64,000 nucleotides of DNA, from the NCBI GenBank assembly GCA_009746045.1, contig RPFO01000667.1:4124862-4188861 (forward strand), read 5' to 3'. Source of the stretch: Mesostigma viride (Eukaryota > Streptophyta > Mesostigmatophyceae > Mesostigmatales > Mesostigmataceae). Positions 44,433 to 54,418 of this stretch are shown here, in pieces (position 1 is the stretch's first letter; the number at the start of each line of letters is the position of its first letter). Under the pieces are notes generated by a model. The model saw only the letters and a program-made list of their open reading frames with translations, had not been told where the DNA came from and searched no databases. The position numbers were made by a program, and so were the translations under genes.

Positions 44433-45875
44433 GTGGATCTCTGCCCGGGCTGCTGGCACGCACGTCATCCCCTGGGGCCTCCAGGCAGCCGTTGCAACAG
44501 GCCTCGCTACCCAAATCAATGTGAGTTCACTCACCTTATGTACTCTGAGGATGATGATCTCATTACCATTGGGGATGGCAACCAGGGCATAATTGATTTT
44601 GAGGCAGCAACCTTACTGTCCTCCCAACACCCTGTTCTGGAACCTTACATAAAAGCACTAACCCCTACTGTTGACAACTCCATAGATATCAAGGAGCTTG
44701 CTCATCAGCTGCACCTAGCCATGGGTCATGAAACAGTGGCTGAGGAACTGGCCAGACGGCTGGGGGGTAGTAGCATGGGAAAACAACTCAGGAATGCAGT
44801 AAAACTGGCTAGACAACACTGTCAAGAATGTCAGTTCAATAGCCCCAAACCTCAAAAATGGCATACTGCAACTCCTTCCACCAATAGGGGCATGATAGTG
44901 GGGGATGTGATGCACATCAACAAAGATGTCCAACCCTACCTGATCCTAAAAGACTCATGGTCCAGGTTCACAGTAATGGAACCCCTACCTGGCATGTCTG
45001 CAGGGCAGCTACGTGTTGCACTCATGATTGCTTTACCCAGATTCTACCCAGTTGACAGAATTTTGCTTGATCAACAATTTTCTTGTCTGACTGACCTGGA
45101 AGGGTGTGAAGCAATAGAGATTGCTGGGCTGGAAGATCATGAGGGTCAGGGGGTCATTGAAAGAACCATCAGATCTGTCAAAACCCTACTAGCCAAAAAT
45201 CCTTCCAAGGATGCTACTTCAGGGGTCTATTGTGACAGGGCACTCTGGTGTCATGAAATGTGCACAACCCTAAACATGAGACCTGTCTTGCATGCCACGT
45301 GGGGTGAAGTAATCCCAGCAGGCCTGCAGGCAGGTGTATATCCCCCAGAGGTGATAGCACTGTACAACACTGCACGTGCACAAACCTCAGCAAAACTGGC
45401 AGAAAAAGATAAAACCCATTCCAGGCCAGTATTCCAAAAAGGTGATCAAGTTCTCTATTACAAGGAAAACAGCTTTGGTAAGGTTGGAACTTGGCTAGGT
45501 CCAGTTACCATCCGTGGATTTACCAAAAACAGCAAGACCGTGGAGGTCAAGCACAATATCAATGGGAAGCGTCACAGGGTGAGCTGTCATAGAATTAAGA
45601 AGTATTATTCTCCCATGGCAGACGTGCCTGGGGAAGAGTCTTTAAGCATGGACTCACTACTTCTATCTGGCAACTCCAGCATGCCCAGCAGTAGCTCTGA
45701 GCCACCAATTACTGCTGTTGACAGCACCACAGCACCCTCTGTGAACCCTTCCACCCTCAGTGAAGCCAGGCCCACTTCACAACCTGGGGATTGCTTAACC
45801 AGGCACGAGGTAGCTGGGTTGGAAGCATTAGCTCAGCCCCAAGGCACCAAATTGTCTGCCAACCTCCCGCTCTGA
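44433..45875 (+). CDS. Element 3, integrase
   Basis: Zinc part HLAMGHETVAEE ... CQECQF, catalytic core with IVGDVMHI, RILLDQQFSC and GQGVIERTIRSVK, then an SH3-like C-terminal segment (KGDQVLYYKENSFGKVGTWL) and a Ser/Thr-rich tail. It follows gag with no protease motif before it. Confidence 0.8.
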   Translation: MDLCPGCWHARHPLGPPGSRCNRPRYPNQCEFTHLMYSEDDDLITIGDGNQGIIDFEAATLLSSQHPVLEPYIKALTPTVDNSIDIKELAHQLHLAMGHETVAEELARRLGGSSMGKQLRNAVKLARQHCQECQFNSPKPQKWHTATPSTNRGMIVGDVMHINKDVQPYLILKDSWSRFTVMEPLPGMSAGQLRVALMIALPRFYPVDRILLDQQFSCLTDLEGCEAIEIAGLEDHEGQGVIERTIRSVKTLLAKNPSKDATSGVYCDRALWCHEMCTTLNMRPVLHATWGEVIPAGLQAGVYPPEVIALYNTARAQTSAKLAEKDKTHSRPVFQKGDQVLYYKENSFGKVGTWLGPVTIRGFTKNSKTVEVKHNINGKRHRVSCHRIKKYYSPMADVPGEESLSMDSLLLSGNSSMPSSSSEPPITAVDSTTAPSVNPSTLSEARPTSQPGDCLTRHEVAGLEALAQPQGTKLSANLPL

Positions 45876-45882
45876 GGTCAAA

Positions 45883-46941
45883 TTGGCAGTCGCCTTGCAA
45901 GCATTACACAGGTCACATAAGCAACAAGCTGCTGTGGCCGCAGGGTTGGCAAAAGTCTCAGCTGTGTGCACTAGTCAGGACCCCTGGACCCTGGCAATAG
46001 ACACTCAGGCACAGGTCAGTGTGATCAGTGCACAAGCCATCCCTGGTCTTGAGATTGCACCTTCATTTTGGGCACGGGTGCAGGATTTCTCAGGCCAAAG
46101 CTCACTGGATGTAGTGGGACAAGTGATGCTCCCTATACTTGGTATTCAGACACCCTTCCAGGTGGTGGAGGGGTACTCTGGTAACACCTTGTTGGGGGAA
46201 CCTTTTGTATCCTATCCTGGGGTGCTTATCTCAGCTAATGAGCTCAGTGTCACAGGGGTGGGTGCAGTTCCTCTGGACCACTTTAAAATCCCTCTCTCCA
46301 GTATTGTCCCTGGTATGGATGCTGTCATCAAGGCAGTCAACACTCAGTATGCACCAGGGGAGATCCCTGATCTGGACAAGTTAGTGCACAGCCAGTTCCT
46401 CCATCCCTCAGCCTTTGGGCTGGGTAAGTGGGACATAGCCATGCACTCACCCCACCAAATCTCCCACGTCATACAAGAATGCAAAACACAAAAAGGGTTT
46501 ACCAAGTGGCTGATGGCCATTGTCCACCAAGCCAGGCAGGAATGGGTCCTGCCCAACCCCAAAAACCCTCAATACAAACCGCCTGTCACCCCTTCATGGG
46601 ACGTGCCAGAGGGAGCCAAAAAGCTCAGATTAAAATTTGTTCTCAAACAAAAACCACAAAAAGTGGGCTCCCCAATCTTCCATGCCAGACCATGTGTCAC
46701 AGAATTAAAGGGGACATCCACACTGCCAAAAGGGGAAACATACACACCTGGGCTGCAACAAACCTCACTCAGGATCATGCTCTCCCTCTTCCTCCACAAC
46801 CTCAATGCAGGCCAAGACTATGTCTGCAAAGCCACTGATATTAAAAGGGCCTTCCTCAGGGGGGACCCAGAAAAGGCTGAATCTGTGTGGAAAGGGAAGG
46901 TGTACGTGGTAGACACCCCAGCTGTGTGGAAACCTTATTGA
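45883..46941 (+). CDS. Element 3, protease-like domain and start of RT
   Basis: LAIDTQAQVSVIS (45991-46029) aligns with the aspartic protease site, with DTQ for DTG; NTLLGEPFVSYPG comes about 65 residues later. RT begins with LRLKFVLKQ, PCVTELKGT and ATDIKRAFLRGD. As in the other two elements the protease-like domain is fused to the front of RT. Confidence 0.7.
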   Translation: MAVALQALHRSHKQQAAVAAGLAKVSAVCTSQDPWTLAIDTQAQVSVISAQAIPGLEIAPSFWARVQDFSGQSSLDVVGQVMLPILGIQTPFQVVEGYSGNTLLGEPFVSYPGVLISANELSVTGVGAVPLDHFKIPLSSIVPGMDAVIKAVNTQYAPGEIPDLDKLVHSQFLHPSAFGLGKWDIAMHSPHQISHVIQECKTQKGFTKWLMAIVHQARQEWVLPNPKNPQYKPPVTPSWDVPEGAKKLRLKFVLKQKPQKVGSPIFHARPCVTELKGTSTLPKGETYTPGLQQTSLRIMLSLFLHNLNAGQDYVCKATDIKRAFLRGDPEKAESVWKGKVYVVDTPAVWKPY

Positions 46942-46959
46942 TGAGCCCCACCTTATCAT

Positions 46960-48039
46960 CAACATTGGGGTGGAAGGGCTTGTCAGTGCCCCAAAAATTT
47001 TCAGAGACTCAGCAGAGGAAGTATTCAAAAAGCTCAAGGCCACGTATGATGACCTGGACCCATGCTTTTTTGTTGTACCCACCCCCTCTGGACTGCTGTT
47101 CTTTGTGTGGCATGGAGATGACCAACTCATTTGTGGGCCTAGAGCTGAGGTGGAAACCTTTATTCAGCAGGTCCAGGAATCATATGAGATTGGCAAACAG
47201 GTGGAATTGAGCACAACCCCCATCCAGTTCTGTGGCATCATGTTGCAGCTGCACAGGCAGCCAGATCAATGGGTCTGCTCTCTCTCTCCTCCTGCAGAAT
47301 ATATCAAGATTGTCTAGATCTGCTGCATCACACTGCCTCCCCTTACACATGTGTGCCACTGTTCAGGGCAAACTGGGGTGGTGGTCAGCCATCTGTGGGG
47401 CTCCCTTAGCTGTCATCAGCAGGGTCACCCATGATGTTCTAGTCAAAATCAAATGCAGTCACATCAGGAAGTTGATCCATGACTGCCCCCCCTCATCCTC
47501 CATGGCCTGAATCTGATGGAAGACATCCACATCACAGTGTCATGGACAGCTCCATGGAGAGCAGAACAATCAATCAGATGGGGGCACGGGAATCAGGGCT
47601 GTTTTTTCTCACCAACAGGTCAGATTACATGTCCCTCACTTCCTGGTACAGCAGGCTACACCGCAGAAAACCTGGCAGCAGCAACTCAGCTGAATGTCGT
47701 GCTGTGGTGTCTGCTGCATTGCATGCTCGTTCCCTGCAGCACATGCTCACCTGGCTACAAACCCAGGCAGGCAGCACATGCAATGTCATCTCACATCTCT
47801 ATACTGACAGCCAATCTGTGATCAGTTTTCTAACCAAGAAATCTGTCTCTGCTGCTGTCCACACTGACCTGGATTGGGTGATCCTCAAACAGGAGGCCAC
47901 CTATTTTTCCAGCTGGACTCATGTGGAGGATGAGGACAACCCAGCAGACGCTCTCACGAAGCTGCGGGATGCTGCTGGCCAACAGTACCAGCTCCTCTTT
48001 CAGAACATGAACCCCTATGATATCAGAGTCAGTGTTTGA
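46960..48039 (+). CDS. Element 3, rest of RT and RNase H
   Basis: VEGLVSAPKIFRDSAEEVF and FVWHGDDQLICG (HGDD near 47110-47121) complete the RT signatures; VMDSSMESR, AECRAVVSAALHA, YTDSQSVISF and EDNPADALTKL mark RNase H. Several breaks lie in this part. Confidence 0.75.
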
Positions 48040-48413
48040 ATAAATGACTGGCCATAGCACAGTACACAACCACCACACCCCCTTACCACAGCGATAGCTG
48101 CTGGGCGCCATAAAATTCAACACATTCGTTGTGGGGTGTGAGTGCTGGCTAGGTCAGATTTGTATCCATTTGCAGCTTGAGGACACAAGCTTTGTATCCA
48201 TTTACTTAATGTGTGCTTCAGTAACTGGCCAAACCAGCCAGCTGTGTACACCTTATTTAATGTGCAATATAACACCTGGCCAGAACAGCCAGCTGTAACC
48301 AACCTGGCTCAACCAGCCATGTCTCTTTTGTACCCCTAATCAACTTAAAAACAATAACAATAATGTTGGGGGTGCAGACCTGCATTAAGAAATAAATAAT
48401 AAAACAATACTGG

Positions 48414-48886
48414 AGTTAGTCTCCATGCTTTGCTGTAGACTAAGTCTCAAAGGCATTGTGAATACAACGTATGAATAAGCCTTGTAAACCTACGTTGGTA
48501 TGTGAATATAAATACCACGTGGGCTATGCAGATAGGAATGCTAGTCGAGTCGCATACGTTTCCCTAGATAGGTACTTTGGGTACTGAGGTACGTGACAGA
48601 TGTCAGTACCCAGTATACGTAGTGTCCTGTCATTGGACGGTACTAGAGTATCCTAGATAGGGACCGTACTGCAGCGTGCATTGATTTGTGATCGCACGAT
48701 GCAGTGACTAGACTGCTACCTGCCATCGTGTGGCCTCGGGCCAACGGTCTGCACCCAACGGTCACTGGCGGCGCAGCCGGTGAGAGGAACGTTGATAAAG
48801 GGTAAACCTATTTTCTAATGAACCAAGCGATTCATTGCTCCAAGCCTTCAGTGTTCTCAAGCAATATATCCCACCGCATTCTAACT
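48414..48886 (+). repeat. Element 3, 3' LTR
   Basis: 473 bp; one difference from the 5' copy noticed (A at 41354 against G at 48530, approximate positions). Confidence 0.9.
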
Positions 48887-48917
48887 GGTTTCCGCACAAT
48901 ATTAACCTAACTTACGC

Positions 48918-51655
48918 CACTCCCCCCCCTTCTTCACCAGTGTGGCCTCCATGCCCACAAACAGCAGAGGCTCATTCTCCACCTGCCATTGCTCCCTACC
49001 CAGAGGAAACTTGGACTTAATGATGGAGATCAGCTCCTTAAGCCACGACGTGGGAGCTATCAGATGTAGGTCATCCCCGTGCAGCGAAGCATACACTGGC
49101 AGGCCTTCCCATTGCCCCAGAAACAGACAGGGGTCTACAGGAGAGACCTTCAAGTTGCAATGTTCCTTCAGGAAACGGTTGAGAGTCTCCCTCCAGATTA
49201 TTGGACTTGACCTCAGGCCCTCCAGGCCCTTGAGGATTTTAAGGAACTCCGTGTGGATGTCCCTTTTCCATACAGCAGGCACCCTAACATAGAAAGGCGT
49301 CTTGCCCTCCCACTTTTCCTGTGCCACATCTGCATCCCCCTCTAGAAATGCCCTCTTGAAGTCTACCACCACTGAGCCATAGTCCAAGCCCTTGTTGAGA
49401 AGGCCTAGAAATACACACAGCAGCAGCCTCCAAGTATCATGCAACATGCCAGGGGTATACAACTCCTCAGCAGTGCACTCACCAGTACCCTTGAACTCAT
49501 TCAGCACTGGCCTGACATGTGGTACCTTGACCCCGTCCACCTCCTTCATCTTGATGACAAACTTGAGCTTGAGTAGACGTCGTGCAGGAGGCAGGTCATT
49601 GACAGGTTCCACGCATTTCTTGGAGATCCAGTCCTCCCCAGATTTAATCAAACCCAGTGTGACCTGGGGACACATAATGGGAGAGGACATGAGCTTCACC
49701 AGGCCTTGGTAGTTGATAGGGCTGTGTCCAGCAAGTGAGTGAGGACCAATGCCCAAACTGCTTGGATGACTAGCAGCTGGCAATATGAGGTCATCAACCA
49801 AGGGCTCCTGCCCCTGGCACACTTGCACACGCTTAACCGACCTGGTTACTGCACGTGATAGGTGAGTGGTCCTGAAATTAATCAGTGGGACCTGACCAGC
49901 CCCTTCCTTAGTCAGGAGAGAGGACGTGATCACTACTCCATCCTGGCATAGGAAATTCTGCCCCAGAAGAGCAGGTCCTTGATAGCCCTCCAAGACACAA
50001 AAAGCAGTGTCCTGTCCAAGGATAGGAATGAATACCTCACCCAGTACCTTCACGTGTACCCCGCCACTGAAGTCAGACACAAACTGATAGCTGGGTTCAG
50101 ACATGCTGTACCCTGCTGCAGCCCTGGTCCCAATGATGGAAACCTGAGAATTAGTGTCTACCTCTAAGGCAGTGTCCAGCCCCAGATTGCCATGCCACCT
50201 GAGCTTGGCTACCTTGGGCTGCTTCTTGGCCCTTTGTAGAGCCCCAATCAATCCAGCCAAACTTGTCCCCCTGGGCTTGGTTAGTGCCTTGGGCTTGACA
50301 GTTGACTCCCCAGCTGTTGACCTTGCAGCCTGTTCAACAAGTACCTCTGCAACCTGGCCAGGGCTGACAGATTCCCCTGCAACAGATGTGGTCGTTGCGT
50401 CAGTGATGTCACCTGGGACCTGAAAATCCTGCAGATCCTGTGAGCCTTGTGCCTGACTGCCCTCATTCATCAGGTTAGGCTTGACATATGACCAACTCAG
50501 CCGGTGCACATGCTTTGGTTCGTCCTCCATGCTGACCAAGCATGCGTGGCTAGCTTCATCAACCTGGGTAACCACCCCAGGACTCCAGCTACCACGTTTG
50601 CCATAAAGGCTAGGTTCCTTCCAAGCTAGGACCTTCTGACCCACTTGTGGCTCCAGCATCTTCCAACCCCGGTCCTTCTCCCTCAGCTTGGCAAAGGTGA
50701 CATGTGCAGCATGTTTCCAGCCCTCCAGCACATGTGGTGGGCACAGGCCATGATATAGACCCATTGGGCTGACAGCAACTCCATCATAGTAGAAGTTAAC
50801 CCTGCTGTTCAGCTGCTGCTCCACGTTCCTCAGCCATGCACTCCTGACAAGTGCAGGTGCAGACAAGGGTACCCAGTCTTCAGAGATGATCAATTTCTTG
50901 ACCTCCTGGATTGCCCTCTCGATAGCACCCTGCTGCCCATGAGCCTCCCTAGGTGTAACCAGCAACTCAGGAAGGGTAGGATCACCCTTGAGATGCTGAA
51001 ACTGCATGTCCACCTGGATCCTTGTGGTAGGAAACTTGGCTCTTACATTCTGCAGGGCAGCCAGCAAGTACCTGTTCTTCATAGAAGGTAAATGCTCCAG
51101 CACCTTGTATTTCGTGTACCTGTCCACGCACACCAACAGTTGCATGCCCCTGATGTGTTGGATATCACACTGCAGATCACCAATGCTCTGAGGTAGAGCT
51201 TTGGCATGTGATTTCCTGGGCTTGTTGGAGGACAACTGGCACTTACACCGTGAGGCAGCTTGCTGACACGCCTTAAGAAGGGGTGCCCTGCCCATACGGA
51301 AGGCAAAGTTGTTTGACAGAGAAGTGGCATGCCCAAACATGTTGTGGATTCGGGCACCCAACTCCTGGTACACAGAGGAAGCAGTCCCTGGCACAGTCAG
51401 GACTGTGCTGTCAGGTTGTCCAGCATCACCATGCTGACTTCCATCCTGTTCTGACTCAGAGCCTGAGTCACCCTGCTCATGCCCAACACCTGGACCGCCA
51501 GCAGGGACCACATGCATACCACCAGAGGCCTTCACACCCCTCTGTGGTTGTACATTGGTTTCTCTCAAAATGAGAGGTCCACCCTCGTGCCCAGCACGAG
51601 GATGCATGGGGTCAGACATTCTTACAGCTGCACCAGCTGTCAAGGACGTCTTCAT
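48918..51655 (-). CDS. Element 2, integrase, protease-like and RT region
   Basis: Integrase: HNMFGH ... CQQAASRCKC, LQCDIQHI, QVDMQFQ and HGQQGAIERAI (about 50700-51350). Protease-like part: LEVDTNSQVSIIG with PALLGQNFL, about 49950-50170. RT: VVVDFKRAFLEGD, GLRSSPIIW and LHGDDLHL (HGDD near 49056-49067). Order integrase-protease-RT as in elements 1 and 3. The downstream end meets the palindromic composite. Confidence 0.85.
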
Positions 51656-51796
51656 AGGAACCTGTACCTCTCCAGGTGACCTGGGGCCACACTGAACCTG
51701 GAGATCACCCTCTTGTTGCCCAGATATAAAATCTGCATTGGAGCACCTGGCCTCCCCCTTGGGTGAATTAAGGTGTGTAGGGGTTGCCTCAGACAG

Positions 51797-52893
51797 TCAC
51801 TGCTCCTTGTTGTCTTCTTGCTGACTGCCCTTTGAAGGCTGGCCTGCCTGGGACTTGTTGTTGTTCTTCTTGTTGCTGCCCTGGCCCTGGGACTTCTTGA
51901 AGCTGGGACACTCCTTCTTGATGTGCCCCCACCCCTTGCACAGGTAGCATTGTATCTTGGACTTGCCCTGGCCACTGCCCCCATTGTCAGACGCGTTGCC
52001 CTGCTTGGGCTGACCACCCACCCGCCTGAACACCGACTTGGAGTGTGACCTCCTGTCAGAATCAGGTGAATGATCTCCCTTGCGCTTGTTATGGTTGCCC
52101 CTACGCCCTCCTTGGCTTCGGTCAGCCTCAGACGTCTTGGAGCCACCCTGGGTACGCCCGCCTGCCTGGGTAGCCTTCACTGCTGGCACTCCACCCTCAA
52201 ACAGCTCCTCTGCCTCGAGTGCTTGTTTAATGATGACCTTGTAGGCCTTCAGGGTAGAGTGTGGGGCACACATGACTTTTAAGGAGCCACGTGTCGCCTT
52301 ATCCAGCCCAGAAACCTTGAGCCAGTTGGTTAGGGCTATGTTATCAGCGACATTAAAGCCGTGAGCCCTGCCCTCCTCAACCATCTTACAATAGTTGAGA
52401 AAGTTCTGGATCAGGTCCCCCTTGACCTCCCACCCTTGATACTTGTCCTGCCAATGGATGCCGACCTTCTTGCGTTGGTCTTCCAGCAGCTCCTTCAGCT
52501 CAGCTACGTACAGTGCCCAGGCCTTATTGGCCTTTTGCACTCCCTGGTTAGGTCCTTAATCTGGTCAGTACACTTGCCAAAAGTGCTACTTCCTATCCAG
52601 ATTTGATAGTAATTTGTACCACCGTACAAGCTAGGGAACCCTTCCAATCCTTCCACAAACTCTTCAGCCTGCTTAGGCTTGGAGTCTGAGGTTACAGGCT
52701 GCAGCTGATTGACAATTAAAAGACCCTGTGTGGTGAGATCAAAGCCATGAACAGCTTGTGCATTATTATTATTGTGAGGAAGGTTGGTAATCTCTCCGGT
52801 AACCCCCACGTCATCTACGTGAGCGGTTCCACTACCAGCACCCCCATTATTATTCCCACTGGCTGGGCCCTTGCTACGGCGTCCCTCAGCCAT
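51797..52893 (-). CDS. Element 2, gag region with zinc knuckle
   Basis: Begins MAEGRRSKGPASGN; a helical capsid-like part follows (WALYVAELKELLEDQRKKV ... VIIKQALEAEELF). A basic tail has a clear CX2CX4HX4C knuckle (CYLCKGWGHIKKEC) and ends Gln/Lys-rich. Confidence 0.75.
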
Positions 52894-53061
52894 CCTGCAC
52901 TACAAGCTATTCAAAGAACACCTTAGCAAAGCAGCAGAAAATATGTACAAAATTTGTGTCGTCACTGCCGCCTGCGCCGGTGTCGCTGCCGCCCCGCGAA
53001 TTGCCGCTGAAAATTCGACAAAAAAAATGTCGACGAGTACTGCAAAAGAAAATTAGGCCGA

Positions 53062-53772
53062 CTAGTAGTCAAGGCCCCTGAAGTCGCAGTACGTGTATAC
53101 GAACTCACGATCCTCCATATCCAGCTCCGGACCTGCACCGGTATGTATTAAAACCGGTGTGCTCCCCGCCGCGTAAGTTGCGACGCGCCGACGCGCGACG
53201 AGGCGCAGAGGATGTGTAAAGATCGTCAACAATTCCCACCCCGCGGGAATCCACTCTCGCACAGATGCGAGAAATGCCACCAGGTTAATTAAAACCTGGC
53301 GCTCACGACTGCGTACGCCGCGAGTGAGCAGCGATAGCAGCGCAAGATCTTGAAACAAATTTGTTGACACCGCCGGCGCGCCCCCCGTGCGTAGCGATGC
53401 CCAGTTTTGCAGGTTTCTCTGGTAACCGGTGAGTGAAGAGAGGACGTTGTCCAACTCCTCAATGGCAGTCGTGACTTCGGTCACCGACCGCAAACCTCCC
53501 CGCACCTGGACCGTAAATGTCGATAAAATGTTTCGAATCTGGTCCAACAGGTTGCGGATTGCCGGCACCAGTGCTGGCAAATCGGGGTCCTCGGGGTTAT
53601 CCCCGAGCAATGGATGAGCTGCGCGCTGTTGACGATGAAGCTCGTCGAGCGAGATCGTAACTTCGTCGAGCAATTGCTGCCACGACGGCGCAGTCGGTCT
53701 TGACGAAGGACCAGCCGGCGGAGCGGCTATTTCCTCGTCATCGGGAATCCGGAATTCTTCAGAATTTGGCAT
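53062..53772 (-). CDS. Element 2, extra reading frame upstream of gag
   Basis: About 236 residues from MPNSEEF to GLDY. An acidic, proline-rich N-terminus is followed by helices with leucine spacing (LLDEVTISLDELHRQ, IRNLLDQIRNILSTF, IEELDNVLSSL). It starts 25 bases after the LTR, exactly as in element 1, which argues that it is a real part of this lineage. Unknown role; a capsid-like or coiled-coil protein is possible. Fossil. Confidence 0.6.
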   Translation of the reverse strand: MPNSEEFRIPDDEEIAAPPAGPSSRPTAPSWQQLLDEVTISLDELHRQQRAAHPLLGDNPEDPDLPALVPAIRNLLDQIRNILSTFTVQVRGGLRSVTEVTTAIEELDNVLSSLTGYQRNLQNWASLRTGGAPAVSTNLFQDLALLSLLTRGVRSRERQVLINLVAFLASVREWIPAGWELLTIFTHPLRLVARRRVATYAAGSTPVLIHTGAGPELDMEDREFVYTYCDFRGLDY

Positions 53773-53796
53773 CTTTTTAACAGAGCGTGTAATACG

Positions 53797-54413
53797 AGTT
53801 GTGAGGGTGAGAATGCCACGAATTCCGCCATGGTTCTTGCAGGAAGTTGCCTTTATTAATAACAAGGAAACACAGACGTAAGTCACGTCACTTCCAAGAC
53901 TGCACGCAGCACAGACGACAGGGTCGCAGTGCCAAGAGAACGTGCACGCAAGAACTAGCGTCCCGGTGTGACCAAGTCACTCATATAGCTTGCTAGGGAC
54001 GCGTCCAAGTATTCGGCTGCACTGTCACAGCTGAACTGTCAATCAATTGATTACACAGACTCTGGCACGCCTTTGGCGCGCAGATCTATCAATTGTCCAT
54101 ACGGCTAGTCCTGTGGACCTATCCGTACACTAGTCAGCATCAATTGTCTCATAGGTCCTGGCGCGCTACAGCACGCCTACCTATCAATTGACCATCAAGT
54201 CCTGTACAAGTCCTGTCAACGTCCTGCGGACTATCAAAGTGACACTTGTACATCCTGTGTCCGTACGCGCCCACAGTGGCGCGCCGGGTACTGTCGGCAC
54301 AGCCTAGGAAACGTCATAACTTTTACGTTCCTTAACCAAATGAGGCGTTCAAGGTGCCGTTGGAAAGAGCGTAACAATCTCTATCCATCTAACGTAAATC
54401 CTTTACGTTAACT
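53797..54413 (-). repeat. Element 2, 5' LTR
   Basis: 617 bp. On the minus strand it is followed inside the element by CGTATTACA, as in element 1, and 25 bases on by the ATG of the extra frame. Confidence 0.9.
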
Positions 54414-54418
54414 CCCTC

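Larger units (their letters stand above)
41238..48886 (+). mobile_element. Copia-type LTR retrotransposon, element 3
   Basis: 7.65 kb, plus orientation, 473-bp LTRs at 41238-41710 and 48414-48886 differing at one base by eye. Target duplication GGTTT (41233-41237 and 48887-48891) inside the third P palindrome. LTR ends AGTTAG/CTAACT. Order gag, zinc knuckle, integrase, protease-like, RT, RNase H. It is the youngest insertion of the nest; the internal part carries some breaks. Confidence 0.9.
40169..48912. mobile_element. Palindromic composite P-S-P-S'-P, interrupted by element 3
   Basis: P is a perfect 206-bp palindrome with ends AGTTAG/CTAACT, seen at 40169-40374, 40611-40816 and 41053-41237 plus 48892-48912. 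S (40375-40610) and S' (40817-41052) are perfect inverses of each other, so the whole 1,090-bp unit without element 3 is one perfect palindrome centred at 40713/40714. It is flanked by a 5-bp target duplication TACGC (40164-40168 and 48913-48917) inside the RT/RNase H of element 2. S' carries GGTTCGAATCC at 40842-40852 (a Pol III B box), mirrored at 40575-40585 in S. No protein-coding capacity; the short frames are mirror images of each other. Confidence 0.9.
37854..54413 (-). mobile_element. Copia-type LTR retrotransposon, element 2, with nested passengers
   Basis: Minus orientation, 617-bp LTRs at 37854-38470 and 53797-54413 that look identical by eye. Target duplication CCCTC (37849-37853 and 54414-54418). 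LTR ends AGTT/AACT. Same domain order as element 1: extra frame, gag, integrase, protease-like, RT, RNase H. The RT/RNase H region is split by the palindromic composite at 40169-48912, itself carrying element 3. Without the passengers it would be about 7.8 kb. It is young, and apart from the passenger block it looks nearly whole. Confidence 0.9.
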
